A stretch of DNA of 15,953 nt from Comamonadaceae bacterium (GTDB lineage: Bacteria > Pseudomonadota > Gammaproteobacteria > Burkholderiales > Burkholderiaceae): positions 1 to 15,953 of the forward strand of contig CANCCJ010000056.1 in the NCBI GenBank assembly GCA_947374535.1. The letters run 5' to 3'. The translations under genes were made by a program, and so were the position numbers. Numbering within the stretch: the first letter of the stretch is position 1; every line of letters begins with the position of its first letter. The notes under the pieces are model-generated. The model made no database searches and was not told the origin of the DNA. It saw only the letters and a list, made by a program, of their open reading frames with translations. Shown here in pieces: positions 1 through 6,862 of this stretch.

Positions 1-1
1 C

Positions 2-145
2 GATGTGCGTGCCAAAGGTGGTTTGCCCGATGGCGTGCAGTTGTTGCAAAAACCCATCGACATGGACTGGTTGCATGGCTTCTTCGATGCCTTGGTCTCT
101 GTGGGGCAAATCAACCGTCGCGCACGCAGCGCACAGGCGGTATAG
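2..145 (+). CDS. C-terminal fragment of a response-regulator receiver domain (5' partial)
   Basis: The reading frame is open from the left edge and ends at TAG (143-145), giving 47 residues. It contains QLLQKPIDMDWL, which fits the end of a receiver (CheY-like) domain: a hydrophobic strand, the conserved Lys-Pro pair, then the last amphipathic helix (LHGFFDALVSV). In this family the Lys contacts the phosphorylated Asp, which would lie upstream of the window. The domain sits at the very C-terminus, so the protein could be a single-domain regulator or a hybrid histidine kinase ending in a receiver. No output domain follows. The call rests on one short motif, so the family is likely but the protein type is undecided. 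Confidence 0.5.
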   Translation, partial: DVRAKGGLPDGVQLLQKPIDMDWLHGFFDALVSVGQINRRARSAQAV

Positions 146-181
146 AGCCAAGGCTTTTGCATGCGTGACAGCGTGGGGATG

Positions 182-200
182 CAGAGCCAGTTATGCTCTG
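182..200 (+). promoter_or_regulatory. Small hairpin immediately upstream of the GTG start at 205
   Basis: CAGAGC (182-187) and GCTCTG (195-200) form a perfect 6-bp stem with a 7-base loop, ending 4 bases before the GTG start. No Shine-Dalgarno sequence lies at normal distance from that start, but GGGGA is at 175-179. If the hairpin folds, GGGGA comes to an effective 6 bases from the GTG. The pairing is visible in the sequence; the role in translation is inference. Confidence 0.35.
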
Positions 201-204
201 ACCT

Positions 205-1215
205 GTGCTTAAACTATCCGTTCTCGACCAATCCGTTGCTGCCGCTGGCCGAAGCCAAGACGCAGCCATTCGTCAAACCTTGGCCCTCGCCAGTCAGTGC
301 GAAGCATGGGGCTATGACCGCTTTTGGGTGAGCGAACACCACAGCCACCCCAGCATTGTGGGCACCGCGCCCGAGGTGTTGATGGCGGCCATTGCAGCCC
401 GCACAACGCGCATTCGACTCGGCAGTGCGGGTGTCATGCTCCCGCACTACGCGCCCCTCAAAGTGGCAGAACAATTCCGCGTGTTAGATGCCTTAGCCCC
501 AGGTCGTATCGACCTTGGCGTAGGCCGTGCGCCTGGCAGCGATGGCCGTACTGCTCAGCTACTCAACCCAGATCGCCACGCTTCGGACAACTTCCCGCAG
601 CAAGTGATGGATCTGCAAGCTTGGGTGACGGGCGAGCCCATTCCTGCAGGACACCCCGGCCACGGCGTGTATGCCTACCCCAGCGGGCCCACATCGCCCG
701 ATGTGTGGATGCTGGGTAGCTCAGACTACGGCGCTCAACTCGCCGCCCACTTGGGCCTGCCTTATGCCTTTGCCTACTTCATCACAGAAGGGCAGGGCGT
801 GGACAACGCCTTTAACCTCTACCGCGCCAACTACCGACCCAACGAACGCAACCCCAAACCTCGAGCTACCGTTTGTGTATGGGCCTTGGCGGCAGACTCC
901 GAAGACGAAGCGTGGCATTTGTTCCAAAGCCGTGCGCGTTGGAAAATGGATCGCAACACAGGGCGCATTGGCGCATTGCTGCCTCCCGACCAAGCTGTGC
1001 GCGACTACAACGCCTCAGAGCAAGTGGCCATGGCTGAGCTGCGCGCTGGAGCCTTAGTGGGCAGCGCGCCGCAAGTGGCCGACAAGCTGCGCAAGTTGGC
1101 TGAACGTTTGCAACTCGACGAAGTGGTCATCATCACTTGGGCGCACGAAGCTGCGGCACAGGCCCGCTCGTATGAGTTGCTGGCCAAAGAATTTTCATTG
1201 ACGACATCCACCTAG
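205..1215 (+). CDS. LLM-class (luciferase-like) flavin-dependent oxidoreductase
   Basis: A 336-residue protein of the bacterial luciferase-like monooxygenase superfamily, single-subunit MsnO8-like type. Such enzymes use reduced flavin (FMNH2 or F420) in a TIM barrel; this one's substrate cannot be read from sequence. Visible landmarks are WVSEHH at residues 41-46, HYAPLKVAEQF at 81-91 and GRIDLGVGRAPGSD at 100-113, the last being typical of this subgroup. The start is GTG at 205 because an in-frame stop (199-201) lies just upstream and no ATG is available. No good ribosome site sits at normal spacing. The methionine synthase gene follows after 21 bases on the same strand, so the two are probably co-transcribed. 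Superfamily is secure; reaction unknown. Confidence 0.88.
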   Translation: MLKLSVLDQSVAAAGRSQDAAIRQTLALASQCEAWGYDRFWVSEHHSHPSIVGTAPEVLMAAIAARTTRIRLGSAGVMLPHYAPLKVAEQFRVLDALAPGRIDLGVGRAPGSDGRTAQLLNPDRHASDNFPQQVMDLQAWVTGEPIPAGHPGHGVYAYPSGPTSPDVWMLGSSDYGAQLAAHLGLPYAFAYFITEGQGVDNAFNLYRANYRPNERNPKPRATVCVWALAADSEDEAWHLFQSRARWKMDRNTGRIGALLPPDQAVRDYNASEQVAMAELRAGALVGSAPQVADKLRKLAERLQLDEVVIITWAHEAAAQARSYELLAKEFSLTTST

Positions 1216-1236
1216 AACCTCAACTGGAGACTCCCC

Positions 1237-2277
1237 ATGTTTTCAACCGCAATCGCTGGCAGCCTGCCCAAACCCGAATGGTTGGCCGAAACCAACAAAC
1301 TCTGGCCCAAGTGGCAAGCCGAGGGGGATGCGTTGCTGCAAGCCAAGGCCGATGCCACGCTGCTATGGATCAAAGCCCAAGAAGATGCCGGCCTGGATGT
1401 GATTGGTGACGGCGAGCAATCGCGCCAACACTTTGTGCATGGTTTTTTAGAGCAAGTCGAAGGCATCGACTTTGAAAACAAAGTCACCATGGGCATTCGC
1501 AACAACCGCTACGACGCGCAAGTGCCACAAGTCATCGCACCCTTGCGACTCAAGGGTCGCGTGCATGCGTTTGAAGCGCAGTTGGCCCGGGCCCACACCA
1601 AGAAAAAACTCAAGTTCACCTTGCCCGGCCCCATGACCATCGTGGACACCGTGGCCGACCGTTTTTACGGCAAGGGCAAAGACCCCGTGCAAGGCCGCAT
1701 CGACATGGCGTTTGCCTTTGCCGAATTGCTCAACCAAGAAGCCTTGGCGCTGCAAGCCGATGGCGTGGACATCATTCAGTTTGACGAGCCCGCGTTCAAC
1801 GTCTACTTAGACGAAGCCGCAGACTGGGGCGTCAAAGCCTTAGAACGTGCCGCACAAGGTTTGACCTGCACCACGGCGGTTCACATTTGCTACGGCTATG
1901 GCATTGAGGCCAACAACAACTGGAAGAAAACCTTGGGCGACGAGTGGCGTCAGTACGAAAAGGTGTTGCCCGCCTTGGCCAAGAGCAGCATCCAGCAGGT
2001 GAGCCTCGAGTGTTACCACTCGCATGTACCGCCCGAGATGATGGCTTTGCTCGAAGGCAAAGACGTGATGGTGGGCGTGATTGACGTGGCCAGCGATGTG
2101 ATTGAAACGCCAGAGCAAATTGCCGACACCATCGGCATGGCCTTGAAGTACGTGCCTAAGAACCGACTGATTGCGTGTACCAACTGTGGCTTGGCACCGA
2201 TGAGTCGTGAGGTGGCCATGAAGAAGCTGGAGGCTTTGGCTGCTGGGGCTGCGTTGGCGCGTACGCGTTACGCCTGA
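1237..2277 (+). CDS. Core MetE-type methionine synthase, resembling MesD
   Basis: A 346-residue protein equal to the C-terminal catalytic barrel of cobalamin-independent methionine synthase, without the MetE N-terminal half. Zinc-site residues are visible: His216 and Cys218 in HICYGYG, Glu258 in SLECYHSH and Cys317 in TNCGLAP. The homocysteine-binding region includes QFDEPAF (181-187). MetE of about 750 residues takes methyl from methyltetrahydrofolate; short core-MetE proteins (MesA-MesD families) are described as folate-independent. From memory, AGSLPKP, GDGEQSRQHF and AVHICYGYGI resemble the MesD family, which is reported to need an oxygen-linked partner, MesX (DUF1852). No such gene is in this window; the upstream neighbour is a flavin oxidoreductase. 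A good ribosome site (GGAGA, 7 bases before ATG) supports the start. Methyltransferase fold secure; MesD assignment is inference. Confidence 0.85.
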   Translation: MFSTAIAGSLPKPEWLAETNKLWPKWQAEGDALLQAKADATLLWIKAQEDAGLDVIGDGEQSRQHFVHGFLEQVEGIDFENKVTMGIRNNRYDAQVPQVIAPLRLKGRVHAFEAQLARAHTKKKLKFTLPGPMTIVDTVADRFYGKGKDPVQGRIDMAFAFAELLNQEALALQADGVDIIQFDEPAFNVYLDEAADWGVKALERAAQGLTCTTAVHICYGYGIEANNNWKKTLGDEWRQYEKVLPALAKSSIQQVSLECYHSHVPPEMMALLEGKDVMVGVIDVASDVIETPEQIADTIGMALKYVPKNRLIACTNCGLAPMSREVAMKKLEALAAGAALARTRYA

Positions 2278-2298
2278 GTTTCTTCTTTGTTAGGGGGC

Positions 2299-2394
2299 GA
2301 GGGGTTTGGGCATCTGTTTACGCTCATGTCCCCCGATCCAGGCATAGCCTGAATCTCCTCCTTGACTTCGCTACAACAGATACCCAAACCCCTC
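2299..2394 (-). repeat. Structured repeat, copy 1 (candidate RNA element, read leftward)
   Basis: Read on the minus strand, the element has an outer 20-bp stem (2394-2375 with 2318-2299). Its only non-Watson-Crick position (2382/2311) is a G-U wobble on this strand but A/C on the other. Inside are a conserved 22-base block (2375-2354, beginning TGTAGCGAAG), a variable 18-base core (2353-2336) and a conserved 18-base block (2335-2318, CGGGGGACATGAGCGTAA). The core plus its edges folds as a 9-bp stem (2355-2347 with 2343-2335), one U-G wobble, loop TAU. Both conserved blocks are identical to copy 2, while stem sequences differ but stay paired. Conserved loops with covarying stems suggest a structured RNA or a palindromic mobile repeat. 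Its function is unknown. Confidence 0.8.
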
Positions 2395-2498
2395 TCGTCG
2401 CGCACGAAGACGCTTGCTCGTCTTCGGCTTTGCAAGCGACAAACTTCCCTGCGTGTAGCCCACAAGCCTCCTAACCGACAGTTGTTCACATACCCAAA

Positions 2499-2604
2499 GG
2501 CTCATGCAGCTTGGGTGTCTTGTGTAGCGAAGTCAAGGAGGAGAGAGGCGCGCGGCGCCTCTCGGGGGACATGAGCGTAACAAGGCGCCCAAGTTGCATG
2601 GGTC
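2499..2604 (+). repeat. Structured repeat, copy 2 (candidate RNA element, read rightward)
   Basis: The same element in opposite orientation. The outer stem pairs 2499-2523 with 2580-2604: 25 consecutive positions without a mismatch if five G-U wobbles are allowed (2518/2585, 2516/2587, 2509/2594, 2502/2601, 2500/2603). The conserved 22-base block is at 2523-2544, the variable core at 2545-2562 and the conserved 18-base block at 2563-2580. The inner hairpin is GAGAGGCGC (2543-2551), loop GCG, GCGCCTCTC (2555-2563). The inner part of the outer stem is also shared with copy 1 (TTGGGTRTCT on the 5' side, GCCCAA on the 3' side). A purine-rich tail follows both copies (CAACGAAGTAAAAG here, TAACAAAGAAGAAA at copy 1). 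Confidence 0.8.
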
Positions 2605-2633
2605 GCCTCAGCCAACGAAGTAAAAGACGCTAG

Positions 2634-3155
2634 TTAAGAAGTGCAGCCACTGTCACCACAGCTGCCACTGCCGTGAATTTCATCTTCAGGCAAGGCGTCA
2701 GGCGCTGAGACGATGCCTGTTTCTGCGTCGTAGCCCACACGGCGTAGGTGCAGGGCCAAAGCGGCATCCATGGTTTGCGCGTGTTGTGGGAACCAGATGC
2801 CCAGCTCGTGTGCCATTTGACGCATCACAGCCATGTCGCCTTTTTCGCGGCCACGGCGCAAGCCTTCGCGCATCACTTCGAGGATGACGTTGTGCTGCAT
2901 GGTGTGGCAGTTGCTGGATGAAAACTTGGTGTCTTTCATCCACCTGTCTTCACCACCAAAGTGCTCTTCGGTGTGCTCAATCAAGGCAGCAAAGCGCTCG
3001 ACCAAGGTGTCGTCATCGGCTAATTCGGTGGCGGCCAGCAGATCCACAAACTCACGGTGCGTGTCGTCCATGAAGTCCAGCTCGAGCGACAACGCGTCAC
3101 TCCAAGCAAGGGTGACTTCGCGGGTGGGCAGTGTGGCGGTGAGTGTGTCGGACAT
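2634..3155 (-). CDS. Bacteriohemerythrin-like di-iron protein
   Basis: A 173-residue cytoplasmic protein with a full set of hemerythrin iron ligands in the expected order: His33 (DTHREF), His65 and Glu69 (HFGGE), His84 and His88 (HTMQH), His125 and Asp130 (HAQTMD). Hemerythrin domains bind a di-iron centre that carries or senses O2, or handles NO or iron; which applies here is not shown. The domain fills about residues 15-140. A C-terminal extension ends in GSGSCGDSGCTS, with Cys166 and Cys171 as a possible metal or redox pair. The gene stands alone, 114 bases downstream of the MFS transporter gene, and converges on the methionine synthase gene. No strong ribosome site precedes the ATG. Confidence 0.87.
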   Translation of the reverse strand: MSDTLTATLPTREVTLAWSDALSLELDFMDDTHREFVDLLAATELADDDTLVERFAALIEHTEEHFGGEDRWMKDTKFSSSNCHTMQHNVILEVMREGLRRGREKGDMAVMRQMAHELGIWFPQHAQTMDAALALHLRRVGYDAETGIVSAPDALPEDEIHGSGSCGDSGCTS

Positions 3156-3269
3156 AAGAGCTTTCGAATAAAACGGAGCGCCAGTTTGCTGCTAGTGAGC
3201 GGTGCCTTGGCGCGTTGACTTGACGGGTGCAAGCTTAATTGTAAGAAACTCGCGTGCGCTTGCGCTGGG

Positions 3270-4613
3270 TCAAACCCCGTGCAGCCAAGCGGCAAATCGG
3301 CGCAAATAACTGGGCTCGGCCACGAAGATGGCCAGCGTCACAACCGCATTGGCTACGCCGGTCCACAAGAAGATGTCGGGGATGGTCATGCCCGCGCTCA
3401 GCATGGCACCTGCGATGAGTGAGCTGCCAATCATGAACAACGCATTGATGATGTTGTTGGCCGCAATGATGCGCGCCACTTCGTGGGCTTTGCTCTCGAT
3501 TTGAATCAAGGCATACATGGGGACGCTGTAAATGCCCGTAAACAAGCTTAGCAGCAGCAAGTCGGCCATGATGCGCCAGTGTGCGATTTGAGTCGCAAAG
3601 GCGTTGACACCCATCAGTTCAGTCACGGGTAAATGGCTAGCGGCCACATACAAATCCACGGCAAATAGCGTCATGCCAATAGCTCCCAACGGGCTCAGAC
3701 CGATTTCGACACGGCCTCGGCTGAGGTACTCGCACAAAAGCGAGCCCGCGCCAATGCCCACTGAGAACAGCACCAATAACAGAGAAGCGACTTGTGCATC
3801 GCCATGCAACACCTCTTTGGCAAAGCTAGGAAACTGGCTTAAAAACACCGCGCCAAAAAACCACATCCAGCTGATGCCCAGCAGGGTTTGAAACACTTTG
3901 GCATTGGCGCGTGCCAGCTTGAGATTGCGCAAGGTTTCGGTAATGGGGTTCCAGTTGATGGCTTCATGCGGGTGTGTGGCCGTGAGCGAAGGAATTCGCC
4001 CACTCATCCAGCGCCCAAACACCGCCACCGCCACGCAAGCCACGGCCACTGAGGCGTGGCCAATCTCATGCATAGCGACCAACAAACCGCCCGCCACATT
4101 ACCCAGCAAGATGGCCACAAATGTGCCCATTTCGGTCATGCCGTTGCCGCCTGTGAGTTCGTGTTCGTCGAGTACGCGCGGCAAGTAGGAATACTTCACA
4201 GGCCCAAACACCGTCGAGTGCAGCCCCATCAAAAACGTGCAGAGCAACAGCACGGCAGCTTGCTCTGTCATAAAGCCCACAGCGGCCAGCACCATGATGC
4301 CAATTTCACAGTTTTTCACCCAGCGCATGATGACAGGGTGCGCATATTTTTCAGCCAACTGGCCACTGGTGGCTGAGAACAACACATAAGGGAGGATGAA
4401 CAGTGCCCCAATCACCAAACCCGCTAAAGAGACGGGCAACCAGCTCACGCTGAGCTGGTAGGTCACCATCACGGTGAAGGCGAACTTGAACAAGTTGTCG
4501 TTCGCTGCACCGCAAAACTGCGTCCAGAAAAACGGCCCAAACCGACGTTGATTTAACAGTGCGAACTGGTTGGCTTCGCGTTGGATAAAGCTGTCGTCGG
4601 TTGGGCTTGTCAT
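3270..4613 (-). CDS. MFS transporter, LplT-like (putative lysophospholipid transporter)
   Basis: A 447-residue, highly hydrophobic major facilitator protein with about 12 predicted membrane segments. The N-terminal TQFCGAANDNLFKFAF (residues 31-46) resembles the FxxAFNDN-type signature of LplT and of the transporter half of Aas fusions, which flip lysophospholipids across the inner membrane for re-acylation. No acyltransferase is fused to it or adjacent downstream in this window. The gene begins 6 bases after the bktB stop, so the two are probably translated from one message. MFS membership is secure; the substrate is inference from the motif. Confidence 0.8.
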   Translation of the reverse strand: MTSPTDDSFIQREANQFALLNQRRFGPFFWTQFCGAANDNLFKFAFTVMVTYQLSVSWLPVSLAGLVIGALFILPYVLFSATSGQLAEKYAHPVIMRWVKNCEIGIMVLAAVGFMTEQAAVLLLCTFLMGLHSTVFGPVKYSYLPRVLDEHELTGGNGMTEMGTFVAILLGNVAGGLLVAMHEIGHASVAVACVAVAVFGRWMSGRIPSLTATHPHEAINWNPITETLRNLKLARANAKVFQTLLGISWMWFFGAVFLSQFPSFAKEVLHGDAQVASLLLVLFSVGIGAGSLLCEYLSRGRVEIGLSPLGAIGMTLFAVDLYVAASHLPVTELMGVNAFATQIAHWRIMADLLLLSLFTGIYSVPMYALIQIESKAHEVARIIAANNIINALFMIGSSLIAGAMLSAGMTIPDIFLWTGVANAVVTLAIFVAEPSYLRRFAAWLHGV

Positions 4614-4619
4614 AGAGGA

Positions 4620-5801
4620 TTAAAGACGCTCAAAAATAGCAGCGATGCCTTGGCCGCCACCAATACACATGGTGACCAAAGCGTACTTGCCGTTGATGCG
4701 TTGCAGTTCGTACAAAGCCTTCACTGTAATCAAAGCGCCGGTTGCACCAATGGGGTGACCCAAAGAAATGCCCGAACCATTGGGGTTGACTTTGGCAGGG
4801 TCTAGGCCCAACTCTTTGCTCACCGCACAGGCTTGCGCGGCGAAGGCTTCGTTGGCTTCAATCACGTCCATGTCGTTGGTGGTGAGGCCTGCCTTTTGCA
4901 AAGCCAAGCGAGATGCCGACACAGGGCCCATGCCCATGATTTTGGGGTCGAGGCCCGTATGGGCATAAGACACCAAACGTGCCAAGGGCTTAGCGCCGCG
5001 TGCTTGCGCAGTTTTGGCGTCCATCAACACCACAGCCGCAGCCGCGTCGTTGATGCCTGAGGCGTTGCCTGCGGTGACCGTGCCGTTTTCTTTGACGAAC
5101 ACGGGCTTCAACTTGGTCATGTCTTCGAGCTTGCAGTTCGGGCGGAAGTGCTCGTCCGTGGTATAGGCCACATCGCCTTTTTTGCTCTTGAGCATCACGG
5201 GTACGATTTGGTCTTTGAAGTAGCCCGCTTCGGTGGCACGTTGCGCACGGTTGTGGCTTTCCATCGCCAAGGCATCTTGCATCTCGCGGGTGATGCCAAA
5301 TTTGGCCGCCACGTTTTCAGCAGTCACACCCATGTGGATGGTGTGGAAGGGGTCGTGCAAGGCGCCGACCACCATGTCCACCATTTTGGTGTCGCCCATG
5401 CGTGCGCCCCAGCGTGCACTTAGAGAGGCATAAGGGCCACGGCTCATGTTTTCAGCGCCGCCGCCAATGGCGATGTCGCAGTCGCCCAGCATGATGGCTT
5501 GGCTGGCGCTCACGATGGCTTGCAAGCCAGAGCCGCACAAGCGGTTCACGTTGAACGCTGGCGTGCCTTCGGCGCAACCGCCGTTGACGGCGGCCAAGCG
5601 CGACAGGTACATGTCTTTGGGTTCGGTGTTCACCACGTGGCCAAACACCACATGCCCGACATCCTTGCCGTCTACATGGGCGCGAGCCAGTGATTCGCGC
5701 ACCACTTGGGCCGCCAATTCGCTGGGGGGAATGTCTTTTAGGCTACCGCCGTAGGTACCAATGGCTGTACGAACACCGCTGACCACAACTACTTCACGCA
5801 T
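4620..5801 (-). CDS. bktB: Beta-ketothiolase / acetyl-CoA C-acyltransferase, BktB-like
   Basis: A 393-residue thiolase-family enzyme, the usual length. The catalytic residues are visible: nucleophilic Cys89 in NRLCGSGLQAI, His349 in GHPIGATGA and Cys379 in CIGGGQG near the C-terminus. Thiolases condense two acyl-CoAs or cleave 3-ketoacyl-CoA, feeding polyhydroxyalkanoate synthesis or fatty-acid degradation. From memory the sequence closely follows BktB of Cupriavidus, which accepts longer ketoacyl-CoAs, for example in REVVVVSGVRTAIGT, ALHDPFH.IHMGVTAENVA and the final segment. The ATG has a clear ribosome site (GGAG, 7 bases upstream). It lies downstream of the rluA-like gene on the same strand and directly upstream of the LplT-like transporter gene. 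Thiolase is certain; BktB versus PhaA/AtoB specificity is less so. Confidence 0.93.
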   Translation of the reverse strand: MREVVVVSGVRTAIGTYGGSLKDIPPSELAAQVVRESLARAHVDGKDVGHVVFGHVVNTEPKDMYLSRLAAVNGGCAEGTPAFNVNRLCGSGLQAIVSASQAIMLGDCDIAIGGGAENMSRGPYASLSARWGARMGDTKMVDMVVGALHDPFHTIHMGVTAENVAAKFGITREMQDALAMESHNRAQRATEAGYFKDQIVPVMLKSKKGDVAYTTDEHFRPNCKLEDMTKLKPVFVKENGTVTAGNASGINDAAAAVVLMDAKTAQARGAKPLARLVSYAHTGLDPKIMGMGPVSASRLALQKAGLTTNDMDVIEANEAFAAQACAVSKELGLDPAKVNPNGSGISLGHPIGATGALITVKALYELQRINGKYALVTMCIGGGQGIAAIFERL

Positions 5802-5863
5802 CTTTGTCTCCAGTTATAAAAGTTAGAACCAAATGAGTTTGCGCTGCTTGGGCTACAGATGTC

Positions 5864-6544
5864 TTACGCCGCAGGCCCTAAAACATAGGGGTTTGCCGCA
5901 GACCAAGCCACAGGCGCGGTGAAAAGCATGGGCGCTTCACTGAAAGGGTGGGGAAACCCGAGGTCTTGCGCATGCAGCATCAGGCGCGGCGTGAGCGCTT
6001 TGATGTCCGGCGGTGCATACAGCGAGTCGCCCAGCATGGGATGCCCCAAGCTTTGCATGTGGACGCGTAGTTGGTGTGTGCGGCCTGTGAAAGGCTCTAG
6101 CTCAATCAAGCTTGCGGTGTCGCCCGCTTGCACCATGCGCCACAAGCTCAGGCTGGGCTTGCCATCGGGGTGAATGATGTGAATGGGGCGACGCTCCCAG
6201 TCGAGCATGATGTTGCCTTCAATGGCTCGCCAGCCCTCTTCATTGGTGGGCACATGCGTTTGGGTGAGCAGCGGGTTGCCCGCCACCACGGCCATGTAGC
6301 GCTTGCTCACTTGACGTGTTTCAAACAAGCGGCTGATGCGGCGCTGTGCTTCAATGCCACGCGCCATCACGATGAGGCCCGAGGTGTCTTGGTCGAGGCG
6401 GTGCACCACCAGTGCATCGGTGTAAATGTCTTGCACGCGCTTGGACAAGCAGTCTTGCTTCTCAGGCCCACGGCCCGGCACAGACAGCAGGCCGCTGGGT
6501 TTTTCAAACACCAGCAGGTGTTCGTCTTCGTAAATCGGGTTCAT
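5864..6544 (-). CDS. RluA-family pseudouridine synthase
   Basis: A 226-residue pseudouridine synthase without an S4 domain, near the length of E. coli RluA (about 219). The catalytic aspartate is Asp51 in HRLDQDTSG, the family hallmark. Supporting motifs are LLVFEKPSGLLSVPG near the N-terminus, KRYMAVVAG in the middle and TGRTHQLRVHMQSLGHPMLGD near the C-terminus. The enzyme isomerises uridine in 23S rRNA and/or tRNA. RluA itself modifies 23S U746 and tRNA U32, but the exact target is not provable here. The ferredoxin gene ends 2 bases upstream, so the pair is one transcription unit. Family certain, target uncertain. Confidence 0.92.
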   Translation of the reverse strand: MNPIYEDEHLLVFEKPSGLLSVPGRGPEKQDCLSKRVQDIYTDALVVHRLDQDTSGLIVMARGIEAQRRISRLFETRQVSKRYMAVVAGNPLLTQTHVPTNEEGWRAIEGNIMLDWERRPIHIIHPDGKPSLSLWRMVQAGDTASLIELEPFTGRTHQLRVHMQSLGHPMLGDSLYAPPDIKALTPRLMLHAQDLGFPHPFSEAPMLFTAPVAWSAANPYVLGPAA

Positions 6545-6546
6545 GT

Positions 6547-6852
6547 TTAGGTAGCGCGAGCCTGTGTTTGCTCTAGCACCACATTTGAGGTGGGTCTAGC
6601 CACGCAGGGCAGCACATAGCCCTCGGCTTTTTCTTCGGCGCTCAGGCCTGGCCACTCGACGGTGTAAGTCACTTCGCCGCTCACCAGGCGGCACACGCAC
6701 GTGCGGCACGTGCCATTGCGGCACGAGCTGGGCAGCTCGATGCGCGACAGCTCGGCGGCTTCTAGCAGGGTGAGGTCACCCTCCACGTCGTATTGCAAGC
6801 CAGCGGGCTCCACCTTGACGGTGAAGATTTCAAAATTCTCGGGGGCAGTCAT
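6547..6852 (-). CDS. Plant-type [2Fe-2S] ferredoxin
   Basis: A 101-residue stand-alone ferredoxin domain. The cluster ligands fit the plant-type pattern CX4CX2C...C: Cys44, Cys49 and Cys52 in SSCRNGTCRTC, and Cys83 in VLPCVARP; Cys54 is extra. It would carry single electrons to an unidentified reductase or oxygenase. The sequence around VEWPGLSAEEKAEGYVLPC resembles ferredoxin modules fused to oxygenase reductases, but no fusion partner is present. It lies 10 bases downstream of the 93-residue unknown gene and 2 bases upstream of the rluA-like gene, so it is part of a compact leftward operon. Confidence 0.9.
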   Translation of the reverse strand: MTAPENFEIFTVKVEPAGLQYDVEGDLTLLEAAELSRIELPSSCRNGTCRTCVCRLVSGEVTYTVEWPGLSAEEKAEGYVLPCVARPTSNVVLEQTQARAT

Positions 6853-6862
6853 GCTTAGATGG

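Larger units (their letters stand above)
2278..2633. other. 356-base gap between convergent genes, filled with inverted structured repeats
   Basis: The region lies between the stop of the methionine synthase gene (2277) and the stop of the hemerythrin gene (2634). No protein gene is convincing. It holds two copies of one repeat in opposite orientation (2299-2394 and 2499-2604). The roughly 100-base spacer includes an 8-bp hairpin, CGAAGACG (2405-2412) with CGTCTTCG (2419-2426), around a 6-base loop; CGCTTGC (2411-2417) could alternatively pair with GCAAGCG (2432-2438). No hairpin here is followed by a convincing T-run, so no classical intrinsic terminator is called, although the structures could still stop or protect converging transcripts. 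Confidence 0.75.

Noticed and set aside
3..212. A 69-residue frame beginning MCVPKVVCPM.
   Set aside because: It overlaps the receiver-domain fragment in another frame and has a Cys/Trp-rich composition typical of a shadow frame.
2571..2633. A 20-codon reading frame (MSVTRRPSCMG...) starting from GGGGGAC-ATG in repeat copy 2, and a similar 19-codon frame (MSVNRCPNPSP...) at 2268-2327 on the minus strand in copy 1.
   Set aside because: The start-like sequence is part of the conserved repeat block, but after the first few codons the peptides diverge and the shared purine-rich tail is read in different frames. This fits RNA or DNA conservation, not a conserved peptide.
2278..2633. Classical rho-independent terminators for the convergent genes.
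   Set aside because: Strong hairpins are present, but none is followed by a convincing T-run on the expected strand.
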